DNA from: JACDAN01 sp963847235
GTDB taxonomy: Bacteria; Actinomycetota; Thermoleophilia; Gaiellales; Gaiellaceae
Direction of reading: 5' to 3'
DNA: 64,000 nucleotides
Assembly: GCA_963847235.1 (NCBI GenBank)
Contig: CAWJYU010000004.1
Span: forward strand, 310,001 to 374,000
A program made the translations under genes and the position numbers. Numbering within the stretch: the first letter of the stretch is position 1; every line of letters begins with the position of its first letter. The notes under the pieces were generated by a model. It was not told the origin of the DNA. It searched no databases and saw only the letters and a list, made by a program, of their open reading frames with translations. Of this stretch, positions 1 through 7,519 are shown piece after piece.

Positions 1-9
1 CTACCTGGA

Positions 10-945
10 ATGGTGGAAGAACCGACAAGCGTGATCACTCCGCCGCGTCCGCCGCGGCGCGACCGAGCGAAGGCTTCGCGCGGCCGGATCCTCCTCCGCC
101 GGCTGCTGGCGCTCGCCTTCGTCTTCGGCGTGCTGGCGATCCTGGTCGGCTCCGCCTGGGCGATCCTCGGAGTCGGCGGCGAGGAGGCCGCTCCTCCGCC
201 GCAGCCGGTGGCCCCGCCGCCGAAGACGCTGCGGATCATCTTCCCGGAGGGGTTCACACGCGAGCAGATGGCGACTCGAATCGGCGAGGTCAACAAGATC
301 GCGAAGGCCAAGCGGAACGTCGAGCCCAGGCTCTCGCCGTCTCGGTACCGAGCGCTGACGGCAGGCTCGTCCAGGGTGCCACCCCAGTTCCTGACCGAGG
401 GCAGGCCGCCGAACCTGGAGGGCTTCCTGTTCCCGGCGACATACGAGTTCACGGCGAAGACGACGACGCGGCAGCTCGTGAACAAGCAGCTGACGGCGTT
501 CCGGCGGAACTGGTCACGACTCAATCTCCGCGCTGCTCGCGCGAAGAACCTCACGTCGTACGACGTCCTGATCATCGCCTCGATGGTCGAGAAGGAGGTG
601 ATCGCGCCCGAGGAACGCGCGCTCGTCGCGGCCGTCATCTACAACCGCCTGAAGGCCGGGATGACGCTCGGGATCGATGCGACGATCCGGTACGGGCTCA
701 ACGTGCCGGGAACCGAGTCGCTGCGCGAGTCACACCTCGCCAACCCGACGCCGTACAACACCCGGATCCATCCGGGGTTGCCGCCGACTCCGATCGCGAA
801 CCCCGGCCTCGCCTCGATGCAGGCGGCCGCTCATCCGGCGAAGGTGAACCACCTCTTCTTCGCCCGCAAGCCTGACCGGGTGCACCACTTCTTCACCGCG
901 TCGGAGCGCGAGTTCATCAACTACCTGAACGCCAACGGCTACTAA
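10..945 (+). CDS. mltG: Endolytic murein transglycosylase MltG
   Basis: MltG cleaves nascent glycan strands at the membrane and so sets peptidoglycan chain length. The 311-residue product has a basic Pro/Arg-rich cytoplasmic tail, one membrane segment at about residues 31-54, and a periplasmic YceG domain from about 73. The family motif IIASMVEKE holds the catalytic glutamate (E194), followed by IYNRL and a GIDAT segment. Length is normal for actinobacterial MltG. No in-frame stop lies between the window edge and this ATG, so translation could begin slightly upstream. It heads the aro cluster, as in Mycobacterium (inference from known synteny). A second paralogue lies at 12287-13096. Confidence 0.93.
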   Translation: MVEEPTSVITPPRPPRRDRAKASRGRILLRRLLALAFVFGVLAILVGSAWAILGVGGEEAAPPPQPVAPPPKTLRIIFPEGFTREQMATRIGEVNKIAKAKRNVEPRLSPSRYRALTAGSSRVPPQFLTEGRPPNLEGFLFPATYEFTAKTTTRQLVNKQLTAFRRNWSRLNLRAARAKNLTSYDVLIIASMVEKEVIAPEERALVAAVIYNRLKAGMTLGIDATIRYGLNVPGTESLRESHLANPTPYNTRIHPGLPPTPIANPGLASMQAAAHPAKVNHLFFARKPDRVHHFFTASEREFINYLNANGY

Positions 946-1622
946 CGTCGCGCTGATCGGAAAGCCCGTGGCGCACTCGCTGTCGCCCCGGATGCACAAT
1001 GCCGCCTTCGCCGCGCTGGGGCTCGACTGGGAATACGTGGCGTGGGAAGTCGAGTCGCCGGAGCTCGAGGCTGTTCTCGCACGCCTGGCCGGGCTCGGAT
1101 ACGCCGGCGCGAACGTGACGGCGCCGTACAAGCGGGACGTGGCTCGGCTCGCCGGGGCGCGCGAGGAGTCCGTCAACACGCTGCTCTTCGATCCGCTTCG
1201 CGCAACCAGCACCGACGCCGCCATCCTCGAGGGGCTCGAGCATGAGCGGGCGGTGATCGTCGGCGACGGAGGCGCGGCCGCGGCGTTCCGCGCCGCCCTG
1301 CCCCATGCGCGGGTCTTCTCCCGCCGGGGCGATTGGCCGCCGGAGACGGCCGGACGCAGACCTCGTCGTCAACGCGACCTCGGCGAGGGACGAGGTCGTC
1401 GTGCGGTCGCTCGGGGGCAGACCCTCGTCGACCTGCCATACCCGCGTTCGGCGACGGCCGACGGCGGCGAGGGCCGCCGGCGCCCGTGTACTCGACGGGC
1501 TCGAGGTGCTCGTGGCGCAGGGAGCGGCGTCGTTCGAGCTCTGGACGGGCGAGCCCGCGCCGGTCGAGGTGATGCGGCGCGCCGTAGGCTTGACGGGTGC
1601 TTCGCCTCGCGACAGCGGGTGA
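944..1622 (+). CDS. aroE: Shikimate dehydrogenase, broken by about three frame changes
   Basis: AroE reduces 3-dehydroshikimate to shikimate with NADPH. The N-terminal substrate domain is clear (VALIGKPVAHSLSPRMHNAA, then a conserved NVTAPYK segment with the catalytic lysine). After about 1345 the reading moves to another frame carrying DLVVNATS, moves at about 1412 to LVDLPYP, and at about 1462 returns to a frame encoding GLEVLVAQGAASFELWTG. All family blocks are present in order, so indels rather than decay are likely. No ATG, GTG or TTG precedes the conserved VALIGKPV block in frame after the TGA at 926; the first GTG (968) lies inside it. The start is therefore unresolved. Gene order supports the call. 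Confidence 0.8.
1585..1590 (+). promoter_or_regulatory. Putative -10 element of a leaderless aroC transcript
   Basis: TAGGCT stands exactly 6 nt before the aroC GTG, the spacing expected if transcription starts at the first base of the start codon. It sits inside the 3' end of aroE. The same arrangement recurs before several other genes in the window. Confidence 0.4.
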
Positions 1623-2655
1623 ATCTCACGGGCCGGCGCTCGTCGGGATCCTGACGGGCCTTCCGGCCGGGCTCGAGCTCGACCGCGAGGCGATCGACGC
1701 CGACCTCGCCCGCCGCCAGCAGGGCTACGGGCGCAGCCCGCGCCAGCGAATCGAGCAGGACCGGGTCGAGGTCCTCGCAGGCCTGCGCCACGGCCGGACC
1801 CTCGGGACGCCCGTCGCGCTCGTCGTGCAAAACCGGGACCACGAGAACTGGCGCTGGGGCATGAGCCCGTGGCAGCCCGAGGGCGAGCCGGAGGGAAAGG
1901 GCACGAAGCCGGTGAGCCTGCCGCGTCCTGGCCATGCGGATTTGGCGGGGACGCTGAAGTTCGGCCACGACGACGTTCGGAACACGCTGGAGCGTGCGAG
2001 CGCGCGCCAGACCGCGATGACGGTCGCCGCCGGCGCGGTCTGCAAGGCGCTCCTGCGGGCGATCGTGGTCGAAGTCGCCGGCTCGGTGGTCGAGATGGGC
2101 GACGTCGATGCGGCCCGCGCCGACCGGGACACCGTCGGCGGCGTCGTCGAGGTGCGTGCACGGGGAGTCCCGCCCGGCCTCGGCTCCTACGCCGCCAAGG
2201 AGGATCGCCTGGACGCCCGCCTCGCCGCGGCGCTGATGGGCATCCAGGCGGTGAAAGGGGTCGAGATCGGAGACGGCTTCGGCCTCGCGATGCTGCGCGG
2301 CTCCGAGGCGCACGACGAGATCCTCCCCGGGCTCCAGCGCGAGACGAACCGCGCCGGCGGGATCGAAGGCGGCGTCTCGAACGGCGAGGAGATCGTCGCG
2401 CGCGCCGCGATGAAGCCGCTGCCGACGCTGATGCGGCCGCTGCGCTCGGTGGATCTCGAAACCGGCGAAGCGGCCGATGCGCTCGTCGAGCGAAGCGACG
2501 TCGCGGCCGTCGAGGCGCTCGCAGTCGTCGCCGAGGCGTCGGTCGCCTTCGAGCTCGCCCGCGCCGCGCGCGAGAAGTTCGGCGGGGACTCGCTCGACGA
2601 CTTCCTCGCCGCGCACCGGGCGTACCTCGAACGCATCCCATGGCGCACGCCCTAG
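1597..2655 (+). CDS. aroC: Chorismate synthase
   Basis: Chorismate synthase converts 5-enolpyruvylshikimate 3-phosphate to chorismate using reduced FMN, the last step of the shikimate pathway. The 352-residue product begins MLRLATAGESHGPALVG and carries the family signatures RRQQGYGRSPRQ, RPGHADLAGTLKFG, RASARQTAMTVAAGA and GGIEGGVSNGE. Length is typical and the frame is intact. The GTG at 1597 gives the canonical N-terminus and overlaps the 3' end of aroE; the gene overlaps the following aroK-aroB by 16 nt, indicating one operon. Confidence 0.97.
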   Translation: MLRLATAGESHGPALVGILTGLPAGLELDREAIDADLARRQQGYGRSPRQRIEQDRVEVLAGLRHGRTLGTPVALVVQNRDHENWRWGMSPWQPEGEPEGKGTKPVSLPRPGHADLAGTLKFGHDDVRNTLERASARQTAMTVAAGAVCKALLRAIVVEVAGSVVEMGDVDAARADRDTVGGVVEVRARGVPPGLGSYAAKEDRLDARLAAALMGIQAVKGVEIGDGFGLAMLRGSEAHDEILPGLQRETNRAGGIEGGVSNGEEIVARAAMKPLPTLMRPLRSVDLETGEAADALVERSDVAAVEALAVVAEASVAFELARAAREKFGGDSLDDFLAAHRAYLERIPWRTP

Positions 2656-4001
2656 ACCGCCACATCGCCCTCATCGGCTTCATGGGCGCCGGCAAGACGA
2701 CGCTCGGCTCCCGCGTGGCCGACCTGATCGGCAGGCAGTTCTTCGACCTCGACCAGGAGGTCGAGAAGTCGGTGCGTCGCTCGATCCCTGATCTCTTCCG
2801 CCAGGAGGGCGAGGCGGGCTTCAGGGTGCTCGAAGCGGGCGAGGCCGTGAGGACGCTCAAACGCGAGCGGCCCGCCGTGATTGCGCTCGGCGGAGGTGCG
2901 ATCGAGACGCCGGCAATCCGCGAAGCGCTCCGGGAGCACGCGCTGACCGTGTTGGTGGAGGTCGACGTCGACGCGGCGTGGGATCGCGTCGCCGAGTCGG
3001 TGCGGCCGCTCGCCAAGGATCCCGAGCAGTTCCGGCAGCTCTACGAGCGCCGTCGGGGCCTCTATGAGGAGGCGGCCGACGCGCGGGCCGGCGATCTCGA
3101 CGGCGTCGTGCTCGCCGCGCTCGGCGTCCGGATCGAGCCGGGAGCGCGGCCGGAGGGCGACGTGCTGCTCGCGGACCCGACGGCGCTCGCGCTCCACCCG
3201 CTCGAGCTGCCCGAGGTGCACACCGTGGGCGAGAAGTCGCTCGACGAAGCGCAGCGCCTCTGGACCGAGCTGGGCATCTCCCGCGACGGGACGATCGTCG
3301 GCTACGGCGGCGGGACGACGACCGATCTCGCCGGCTTCGTCGCGGCCACCTTCATGCGCGGCGTCCCGTGGATCTCTGCGCCGACCACGCTCGTCGGCCA
3401 GGTGGACGCCGGGATCGGCGGCAAGACCGGAGTGGATCTCCGCGCGGGCAAGAACCTCGCCGGTGCGTTCCACTACCCCGAGCAGGTGGTGATCGACCCA
3501 CGGCTGATCTCGACGCTTCCCGAGGAGGAGCGCCGGGCCGGCATGGCCGAGGTGGTGAAGACGGGGCTGCTGGCCGGCGTCGACGTCTGGGACCTCCCCG
3601 AGGAGGAGATGATCCGCGCCTGTGCCGCCTACAAGTCGGGTGTCTGCCTCGCGGATCCCTACGAGGGCGGCCGCCGCGCGATCCTCAACCTCGGCCACAC
3701 CTTCGCCCATGCGCTCGAGGCGGCGTCGCTGTACACGGTGCGCCACGGCGACGCGGTCGCGCTCGGGCTCCTCGCGGCGCTCCGCCTCTCAGGGCTCCCG
3801 ACGGACGTGGTCGAGAACGTGCTCGACCCGCGGCCGGTGGCTGTCGACCGCGAGCGGGCGTGGGAGGCGCTGCAGCGCGACAAGAAGGTCCGCGAGGGCC
3901 GGGTTCGGCTCGTCCTCCTCGACGCGCCCGGGAAACCGGTGTGGGGGGTCGAGCGCCCGGAGGCCGAGGTGCGCTCAGCGCTCGATGAGCTGATCGCCTA
4001 G
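2640..4001 (+). CDS. aroKB: Bifunctional shikimate kinase / 3-dehydroquinate synthase (AroK-AroB fusion)
   Basis: One 453-residue protein joins two shikimate-pathway enzymes. Residues 1 to about 165 are shikimate kinase, with P-loop GFMGAGKT (13-20), an FFDLDQEVE segment and the ALGGGA motif. From about 170 the rest is 3-dehydroquinate synthase, with the NAD-binding run GYGGGTTTDLAGFVAATFMRG, TLVGQVDAGIGGKTG, and metal ligands in MAEVVKTG, NLGHTFAHALE and VRHGDAV. The synthase part is about 285 residues against roughly 350 for stand-alone enzymes, so its N-terminal region is shortened. The ATG at 2640 overlaps aroC by 16 nt. Fused kinase-synthase proteins are known elsewhere, so the fusion is credible; the frame is unbroken across the junction. 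Confidence 0.93.
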   Translation: MAHALDRHIALIGFMGAGKTTLGSRVADLIGRQFFDLDQEVEKSVRRSIPDLFRQEGEAGFRVLEAGEAVRTLKRERPAVIALGGGAIETPAIREALREHALTVLVEVDVDAAWDRVAESVRPLAKDPEQFRQLYERRRGLYEEAADARAGDLDGVVLAALGVRIEPGARPEGDVLLADPTALALHPLELPEVHTVGEKSLDEAQRLWTELGISRDGTIVGYGGGTTTDLAGFVAATFMRGVPWISAPTTLVGQVDAGIGGKTGVDLRAGKNLAGAFHYPEQVVIDPRLISTLPEEERRAGMAEVVKTGLLAGVDVWDLPEEEMIRACAAYKSGVCLADPYEGGRRAILNLGHTFAHALEAASLYTVRHGDAVALGLLAALRLSGLPTDVVENVLDPRPVAVDRERAWEALQRDKKVREGRVRLVLLDAPGKPVWGVERPEAEVRSALDELIA

Positions 4002-4177
4002 CGCGTCCAGAAGAGGAGACGACGGAGGCCGCGCGGCCGGTTGAGCCATGCCTCGCGGCGGGCTTGCCGGCGAGCTTCCACGCGGTCGATGATCTCCTGC
4101 ATGTTGCGTCGAGCCTCGCGGCTCAGCTCCGCATGCCGACGCATGCGTTCGCGATCCTCAGGCGTCAGCTTCCCCAT
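3998..4177 (-). CDS. Small basic hypothetical protein
   Basis: A 59-residue protein rich in Arg and Glu, predicted helical, starting MGKLTPEDRERM. It ends in a hydrophobic/basic tail (RRLLFWTR) that could touch the membrane. I prefer the ATG at 4177 because a GGAGG Shine-Dalgarno sequence sits just upstream; an earlier in-frame ATG at 4192 overlaps that site. It overlaps the neighbouring small gene by about 20 nt, so the two look co-transcribed, opposite to the aro operon. No known family recognised. Confidence 0.6.
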   Translation of the reverse strand: MGKLTPEDRERMRRHAELSREARRNMQEIIDRVEARRQARREAWLNRPRGLRRLLFWTR

Positions 4178-4310
4178 CGTCCTCTCCTCCAAGTATGCCG
4201 ATCAGGTCGTCGAGCCGCGCGCTGATTCCCATCAGCTCCAGACCGATTCCTTCGAGGACCTCGACAACGTCGTCGAGCGTGGCGGTCGTTTCCGACCTGC
4301 GTCGAAACAT
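4158..4310 (-). CDS. Small acidic hypothetical protein
   Basis: A 50-residue protein starting MFRRRSETTATLDDVVEVLE and ending in the acidic tail GGEDDGEADA. The middle is an amphipathic helix with regularly spaced leucines and isoleucines, suggesting a short coiled coil. It overlaps the downstream basic protein, so an acidic and a basic small protein would be made together and might bind each other (inference). The ATG at 4310 is preferred because upstream sequence belongs to the divergent aroQ leader. Function unknown. Confidence 0.55.
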   Translation of the reverse strand: MFRRRSETTATLDDVVEVLEGIGLELMGISARLDDLIGILGGEDDGEADA

Positions 4311-4376
4311 CCGGCTATGGTCGCCGCGGCGAGTGAACCCGGCAAGGTGTCGCTTTCGGCCAACTACATTCCCGCC

Positions 4377-4802
4377 ATGCTCGTCGGCGTGCTCCACGGC
4401 CCGAACTTCAACGTGCTCGAGCGACGCGACGCGGCCGTCTACGGCGGGCTCTCCCTGCCCGAGCTCGAGGCGAAAATCCGCGCCTGGGGCACGGAGCTCG
4501 GCTGCGACGTCCTCTGCCGCCAGACGAACCACGAGGGCGAGTACGTCGAGTGGTGCCAGGAGCTCGGCGACTCCGCCGGAGGGCTCGTCGTCAACTCGGG
4601 CGCCTGGTCGCACTACAGCTACGCGATCCGCGACGCCCTCGAGCTCGCCCGCTGCCCGGTCGTCGAGGTGCACCTCTCGGACATCGAGAGCAGGGAGGAC
4701 TGGCGGCGGCACACGGTCATCGCCGACATCGCCGCGCACCGGGTGATCGGCAAGGGCCCCGACGGTTACAAGGAGGCACTGGAATTCCTGACTCGCGAAT
4801 AG
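4377..4802 (+). CDS. aroQ: Type II 3-dehydroquinate dehydratase
   Basis: Type II dehydroquinase converts 3-dehydroquinate to 3-dehydroshikimate. The 141-residue length is typical of the dodecameric class. The N-terminus MLVGVLHGPNFNVLERRD matches the family GPNLNLLGxR block, followed by the tyrosine in VYGGLSL. The histidine of VEVHLSDI and the VNSGAWSHYSYAIRDAL substrate loop are present, although the latter replaces the usual NPAAYTHTS pattern and the C-terminal block is unusual too. This looks like a divergent subgroup but all key positions can be aligned. With aroE, aroC and aroK-aroB it completes most of the pathway here; aroA and the first-step synthase are not in the window. Confidence 0.88.
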   Translation: MLVGVLHGPNFNVLERRDAAVYGGLSLPELEAKIRAWGTELGCDVLCRQTNHEGEYVEWCQELGDSAGGLVVNSGAWSHYSYAIRDALELARCPVVEVHLSDIESREDWRRHTVIADIAAHRVIGKGPDGYKEALEFLTRE

Positions 4803-5824
4803 ACCGCCTGCGGGCGCTGCTCGAGGAGCCGCTGCTCGTCACCGCCCCGACGAACGTCCTCTACCTGACCGGCTTCGAGAGCTCGAACGCCGCTGTCCTC
4901 GTCGAACCGGATTGCGTTCGGCTCTTTACCGACTTCCGGTACGCCGAACGTGCGCGCGAGCTGAAGGAGGTGGAGGTCGAACAGACCGAGCGGTTCATTT
5001 ACGGCGACCTCGCCGGGCGGGTCCCCGACACGATCGCGTTCGAGGCCGACGCCGTGACCTACGCGAACCACGAGCTCCTGCGAGACAGTGGCGTGAACCT
5101 CGTCCCTCGCCGGGGCCTCGTCGAGTCGCTCAGAGCGGTCAAGGAGCCGGAGGAGCTGGAGGCGATCCGTGAGGCATCCCTGATCACCGATCGCGTGTAC
5201 CAGCGGCTGGCCGAGGAGCAGTTCAGCGGCCGCACGGAGAAGCAGCTCGTCTGGCGGATGACGGAGCTCTTCCACGAGGAGGGCGCCGACGAGCCTGCGT
5301 TCGCGATCGACATCGCGGCGGGGCCGACGGCCGCGAGCCCGCACGCAGTTCCCGGCGACCGGGTCGTGCAGGAGGGCGACCTCGTGCTCGTCGACGCCGG
5401 CGCGAAGCTCGCTCATTACAACTCCGACTGCACCCGCACCTTTGCGGTGGGCGCGATCTCCGACTCGCTCCGCGAGCTCTACGAGGTGACGAAGGAGGCG
5501 CAGCAGGCGGGCCTCGACGCGGTCCGCGCCGGAACGACCGGGCGCGACGCCGACGCCGCCGCCCGCGCCGTCATCGCCGACGCCGGGTACGGCGAGAACT
5601 TCGGCCACGGGCTCGGCCACGGTCTGGGGCTTCAGGTTCACGAGGCGCCGGCGCTCCGGCCGGAGTCGACCGACACGCTCGAGGCCGGCAACGTCGTCAC
5701 CGTCGAGCCCGGGATCTACCTGAGCGGTGTCGGCGGCGTCCGGATCGAGGACCCGGTCGTCGTCACGGACGACGGCTGCGAGGTGCTGAGCAACTTCACC
5801 AAGGAGCTGCTGACGGTCGAGTAG
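4784..5824 (+). CDS. M24 family Xaa-Pro aminopeptidase
   Basis: A metallopeptidase of the PepQ/PepP type that removes residues next to proline. The creatinase-like N-terminal domain (TAPTNVLYLTGFESSNAA) precedes the pita-bread domain, whose dinuclear-metal ligands are visible: Asp in VLVDAGAK, Asp in YNSDCTRTF, His in FGHGLGHGLG, Glu in VTVEPGIYL and Glu in VRIEDPVVV. The frame is intact but no ATG, GTG or TTG precedes the conserved N-terminus. The only well-placed candidate is ATT at 4784, 7 nt after a GGAGG; a sequence error is the alternative. The order aroQ-pepQ-efp is the usual actinobacterial one. Confidence 0.88.
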   Translation: MPDSRIDRLRALLEEPLLVTAPTNVLYLTGFESSNAAVLVEPDCVRLFTDFRYAERARELKEVEVEQTERFIYGDLAGRVPDTIAFEADAVTYANHELLRDSGVNLVPRRGLVESLRAVKEPEELEAIREASLITDRVYQRLAEEQFSGRTEKQLVWRMTELFHEEGADEPAFAIDIAAGPTAASPHAVPGDRVVQEGDLVLVDAGAKLAHYNSDCTRTFAVGAISDSLRELYEVTKEAQQAGLDAVRAGTTGRDADAAARAVIADAGYGENFGHGLGHGLGLQVHEAPALRPESTDTLEAGNVVTVEPGIYLSGVGGVRIEDPVVVTDDGCEVLSNFTKELLTVE

Positions 5825-5852
5825 CGTCCGATCGGGCCGCGATGCTCGGACG

Positions 5853-6218
5853 GTGCAGGAGCTTCGCCACCTCCGGGAGTTCGTCAAGCGAAAGCCAAAG
5901 CCGCGCCACCGCAAGCTCCGCCGCAGGATCGTGGTCGCCGTCATCCTCGTCGGCATCGTCGACGTCGTCGGAACGCTGATCATGTGGTCGCTCGAGACAG
6001 ACGTGGGCGAGAGCGAGATCCATGGTCTGTGGGACGCGTTCTTCTTCACGACGGTCCAGCTCCTCACGGTCTCGTCGCAGATGAAGAACCCGGTGACGAC
6101 CGGTGGGCAGGTCACGGACATCTTCCTGGAGCTGAACGCGCTCTTCCTTGTCACGGGGATCGCCGGCGCGTTTGCGTCCTTCTTTCTGGCGGAGGAGGAC
6201 GAGGACGACGTTCGCTAG
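5853..6218 (+). CDS. Two-helix potassium-channel-like protein with altered selectivity filter
   Basis: A 121-residue protein with a basic N-terminal tail, a membrane helix at about residues 24-44, a re-entrant pore-like segment and a second helix at about 92-112, followed by an acidic tail EEDEDDVR. The arrangement matches the minimal Ion_trans_2 pore module, and FFFTTVQLLTVSSQ aligns with the pore helix plus filter. The potassium signature TVGYG is replaced by TVSSQ, so potassium selectivity cannot be assumed. Translation from GTG 5853. It lies between the M24 peptidase and efp, a position that gives no functional hint. Confidence 0.65.
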   Translation: MQELRHLREFVKRKPKPRHRKLRRRIVVAVILVGIVDVVGTLIMWSLETDVGESEIHGLWDAFFFTTVQLLTVSSQMKNPVTTGGQVTDIFLELNALFLVTGIAGAFASFFLAEEDEDDVR

Positions 6219-6230
6219 CCTCCTCGTGCC

Positions 6231-6797
6231 GTGGCCGACGTCGTCAACACGAACCAGTTCAAGAACGGCATGCACATCGAGCTCGACGGCTCGGCCTGGC
6301 GCATCGTCGAGTTCCAGCACGTCAAGCCGGGCAAGGGCGGCGCCTTCGTCCGCACGAAGCTGAAGAACCTCGACAACGGCGCCGTCGTCGACAAGACCTT
6401 CCGTGCCGGGGAGAAGTTCCAGCGCGTGATCACCGAGACGAAGAACGCGCAATACCTCTACGACTCCGGCGAAGAGGTCGTCTTCATGGACGAGCAGACG
6501 TTCGAGCAGATCAGCCTGGCCCGGGAGTCGGTCGCCGAAGCGCTCGACTTCCTCCAGCCGTCCAGCACCGTCCAGCTGATGACCGTCGACGGCCGTCCGT
6601 CAGGCGTCCAGCTGCCCGCCTCGGTCGAGCTGACCGTGGCCGAGACCGAGCCGGGCATTCGCGGCGACACCGTCTCGAACGTGACGAAGCCGGCGAAGCT
6701 CGAGACGGGTGCGATCGTCCAGGTGCCGCTGTTCGTCAACCAGGGCGACCGGATCAAGGTCGACACGCGCGAGCGGCGCTACATCAGCCGCGCGTAG
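6231..6797 (+). CDS. efp: Translation elongation factor P
   Basis: EF-P binds between the P and E sites and rescues ribosomes stalled on consecutive prolines. The 188-residue length is canonical. Domain I has the loop HVKPGKGGAF with the lysine (K34 equivalent) that is modified in many bacteria, and the protein ends in the conserved GDRIKVDTRERRYISRA region. No EpmA or other modification enzyme was seen nearby. GTG at 6231 gives the standard N-terminus. Relevant locally: a secreted protein at 22214-22855 contains 37 consecutive prolines. Confidence 0.97.
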   Translation: MADVVNTNQFKNGMHIELDGSAWRIVEFQHVKPGKGGAFVRTKLKNLDNGAVVDKTFRAGEKFQRVITETKNAQYLYDSGEEVVFMDEQTFEQISLARESVAEALDFLQPSSTVQLMTVDGRPSGVQLPASVELTVAETEPGIRGDTVSNVTKPAKLETGAIVQVPLFVNQGDRIKVDTRERRYISRA

Positions 6798-6819
6798 CTG
6801 GACGCTACTCGGCCACTTC

Positions 6820-6825
6820 TACACT
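6820..6825 (+). promoter_or_regulatory. Putative -10 element of a leaderless transcript
   Basis: TACACT lies exactly 6 nt upstream of the ATG of the DUF1361 gene, in the 34-nt gap after efp. No Shine-Dalgarno is present in that gap. Confidence 0.45.
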
Positions 6826-6831
6826 CTCCGC

Positions 6832-7509
6832 ATGCGTTCGATGAGTGACCGGCGCACGCTCGCACTTGCCGCCCTGGCGCTCGCCTCCGCGTTCTGCGGC
6901 TCGCTGCTCGTCGCGCGCTGGCTCTACTCCGAGCCGGGCGCGTACCGGTTCCTCGGGTGGAATCTCTTCCTCGCCTGGATCCCTCTCGTTGCTGCCGTCG
7001 CTGTCTACGACATGCAGCGCAGGGGAGTCCGGCTCTCGCGGCTCATTCCGGTTGCCGCCGTCTGGCTCCTGTTCCTGCCGAACGCGCCCTACCTCCTCAC
7101 CGACCTGATCCACCTCGGCTCGCGCAACGACGCGCCACTCTGGTTCGACCTGGTCCTCTTCAGCGCCTTCGCGTGGACAGGAGCGTTTCTCGGCTTCCTG
7201 TCCATCTACCTGATGCAGGTCGTGGTCCGGCGGGCGCGCGGCGCGGCACTCGGGTGGGCGCTCGTGGGCGGAAGCCTGCTGGCGAGCGGCTTCGGGATCT
7301 ACCTCGGCCGCTCACTCCGCTGGAACAGCTGGGAGGTCGTGACCAGCCCGCAGCCGCTCCTCGCCGACGTGTGGGCCCGGCTCTCGGATCCGCTGTCCCA
7401 CCCGCGGACCCTGGGGATGACAGTCGCGTTGACCGCGCTCCTCTCCGTGCTCTACCTCGTGCTGTACGCGTTCGCCCAGCTGCCTGCCGCGGAGCGAGCC
7501 TCGCGTTAG
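6832..7509 (+). CDS. DUF1361 multi-pass membrane protein
   Basis: A 225-residue integral membrane protein with about six or seven hydrophobic helices. It carries the hallmark blocks of the DUF1361 family: LPNAPYLLTDLIHL in the middle and FGIYLGRSLRWNSWE toward the C-terminus. The biochemical role of the family is not established. ATG 6832 is chosen because a -10-like element stands 6 nt before it; a second ATG follows at 6841. The stop overlaps the promoter-like element of the next gene. Confidence 0.85.
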   Translation: MRSMSDRRTLALAALALASAFCGSLLVARWLYSEPGAYRFLGWNLFLAWIPLVAAVAVYDMQRRGVRLSRLIPVAAVWLLFLPNAPYLLTDLIHLGSRNDAPLWFDLVLFSAFAWTGAFLGFLSIYLMQVVVRRARGAALGWALVGGSLLASGFGIYLGRSLRWNSWEVVTSPQPLLADVWARLSDPLSHPRTLGMTVALTALLSVLYLVLYAFAQLPAAERASR

Positions 7510-7512
7510 TGT
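7507..7512 (+). promoter_or_regulatory. Putative -10 element before the carboxyltransferase-BCCP gene
   Basis: TAGTGT, 7 nt before the ATG at 7520 and sharing its TAG with the preceding stop codon. This fits a leaderless start or a very short leader. Confidence 0.35.
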
Positions 7513-7519
7513 CCGGCGG

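Noticed and set aside
917..3016. 699-residue open frame on the - strand opposite aroE and aroC
   Set aside because: Arg/Pro/Ser-rich sequence without any motif, opposite genes with full family signatures; a product of high GC content.
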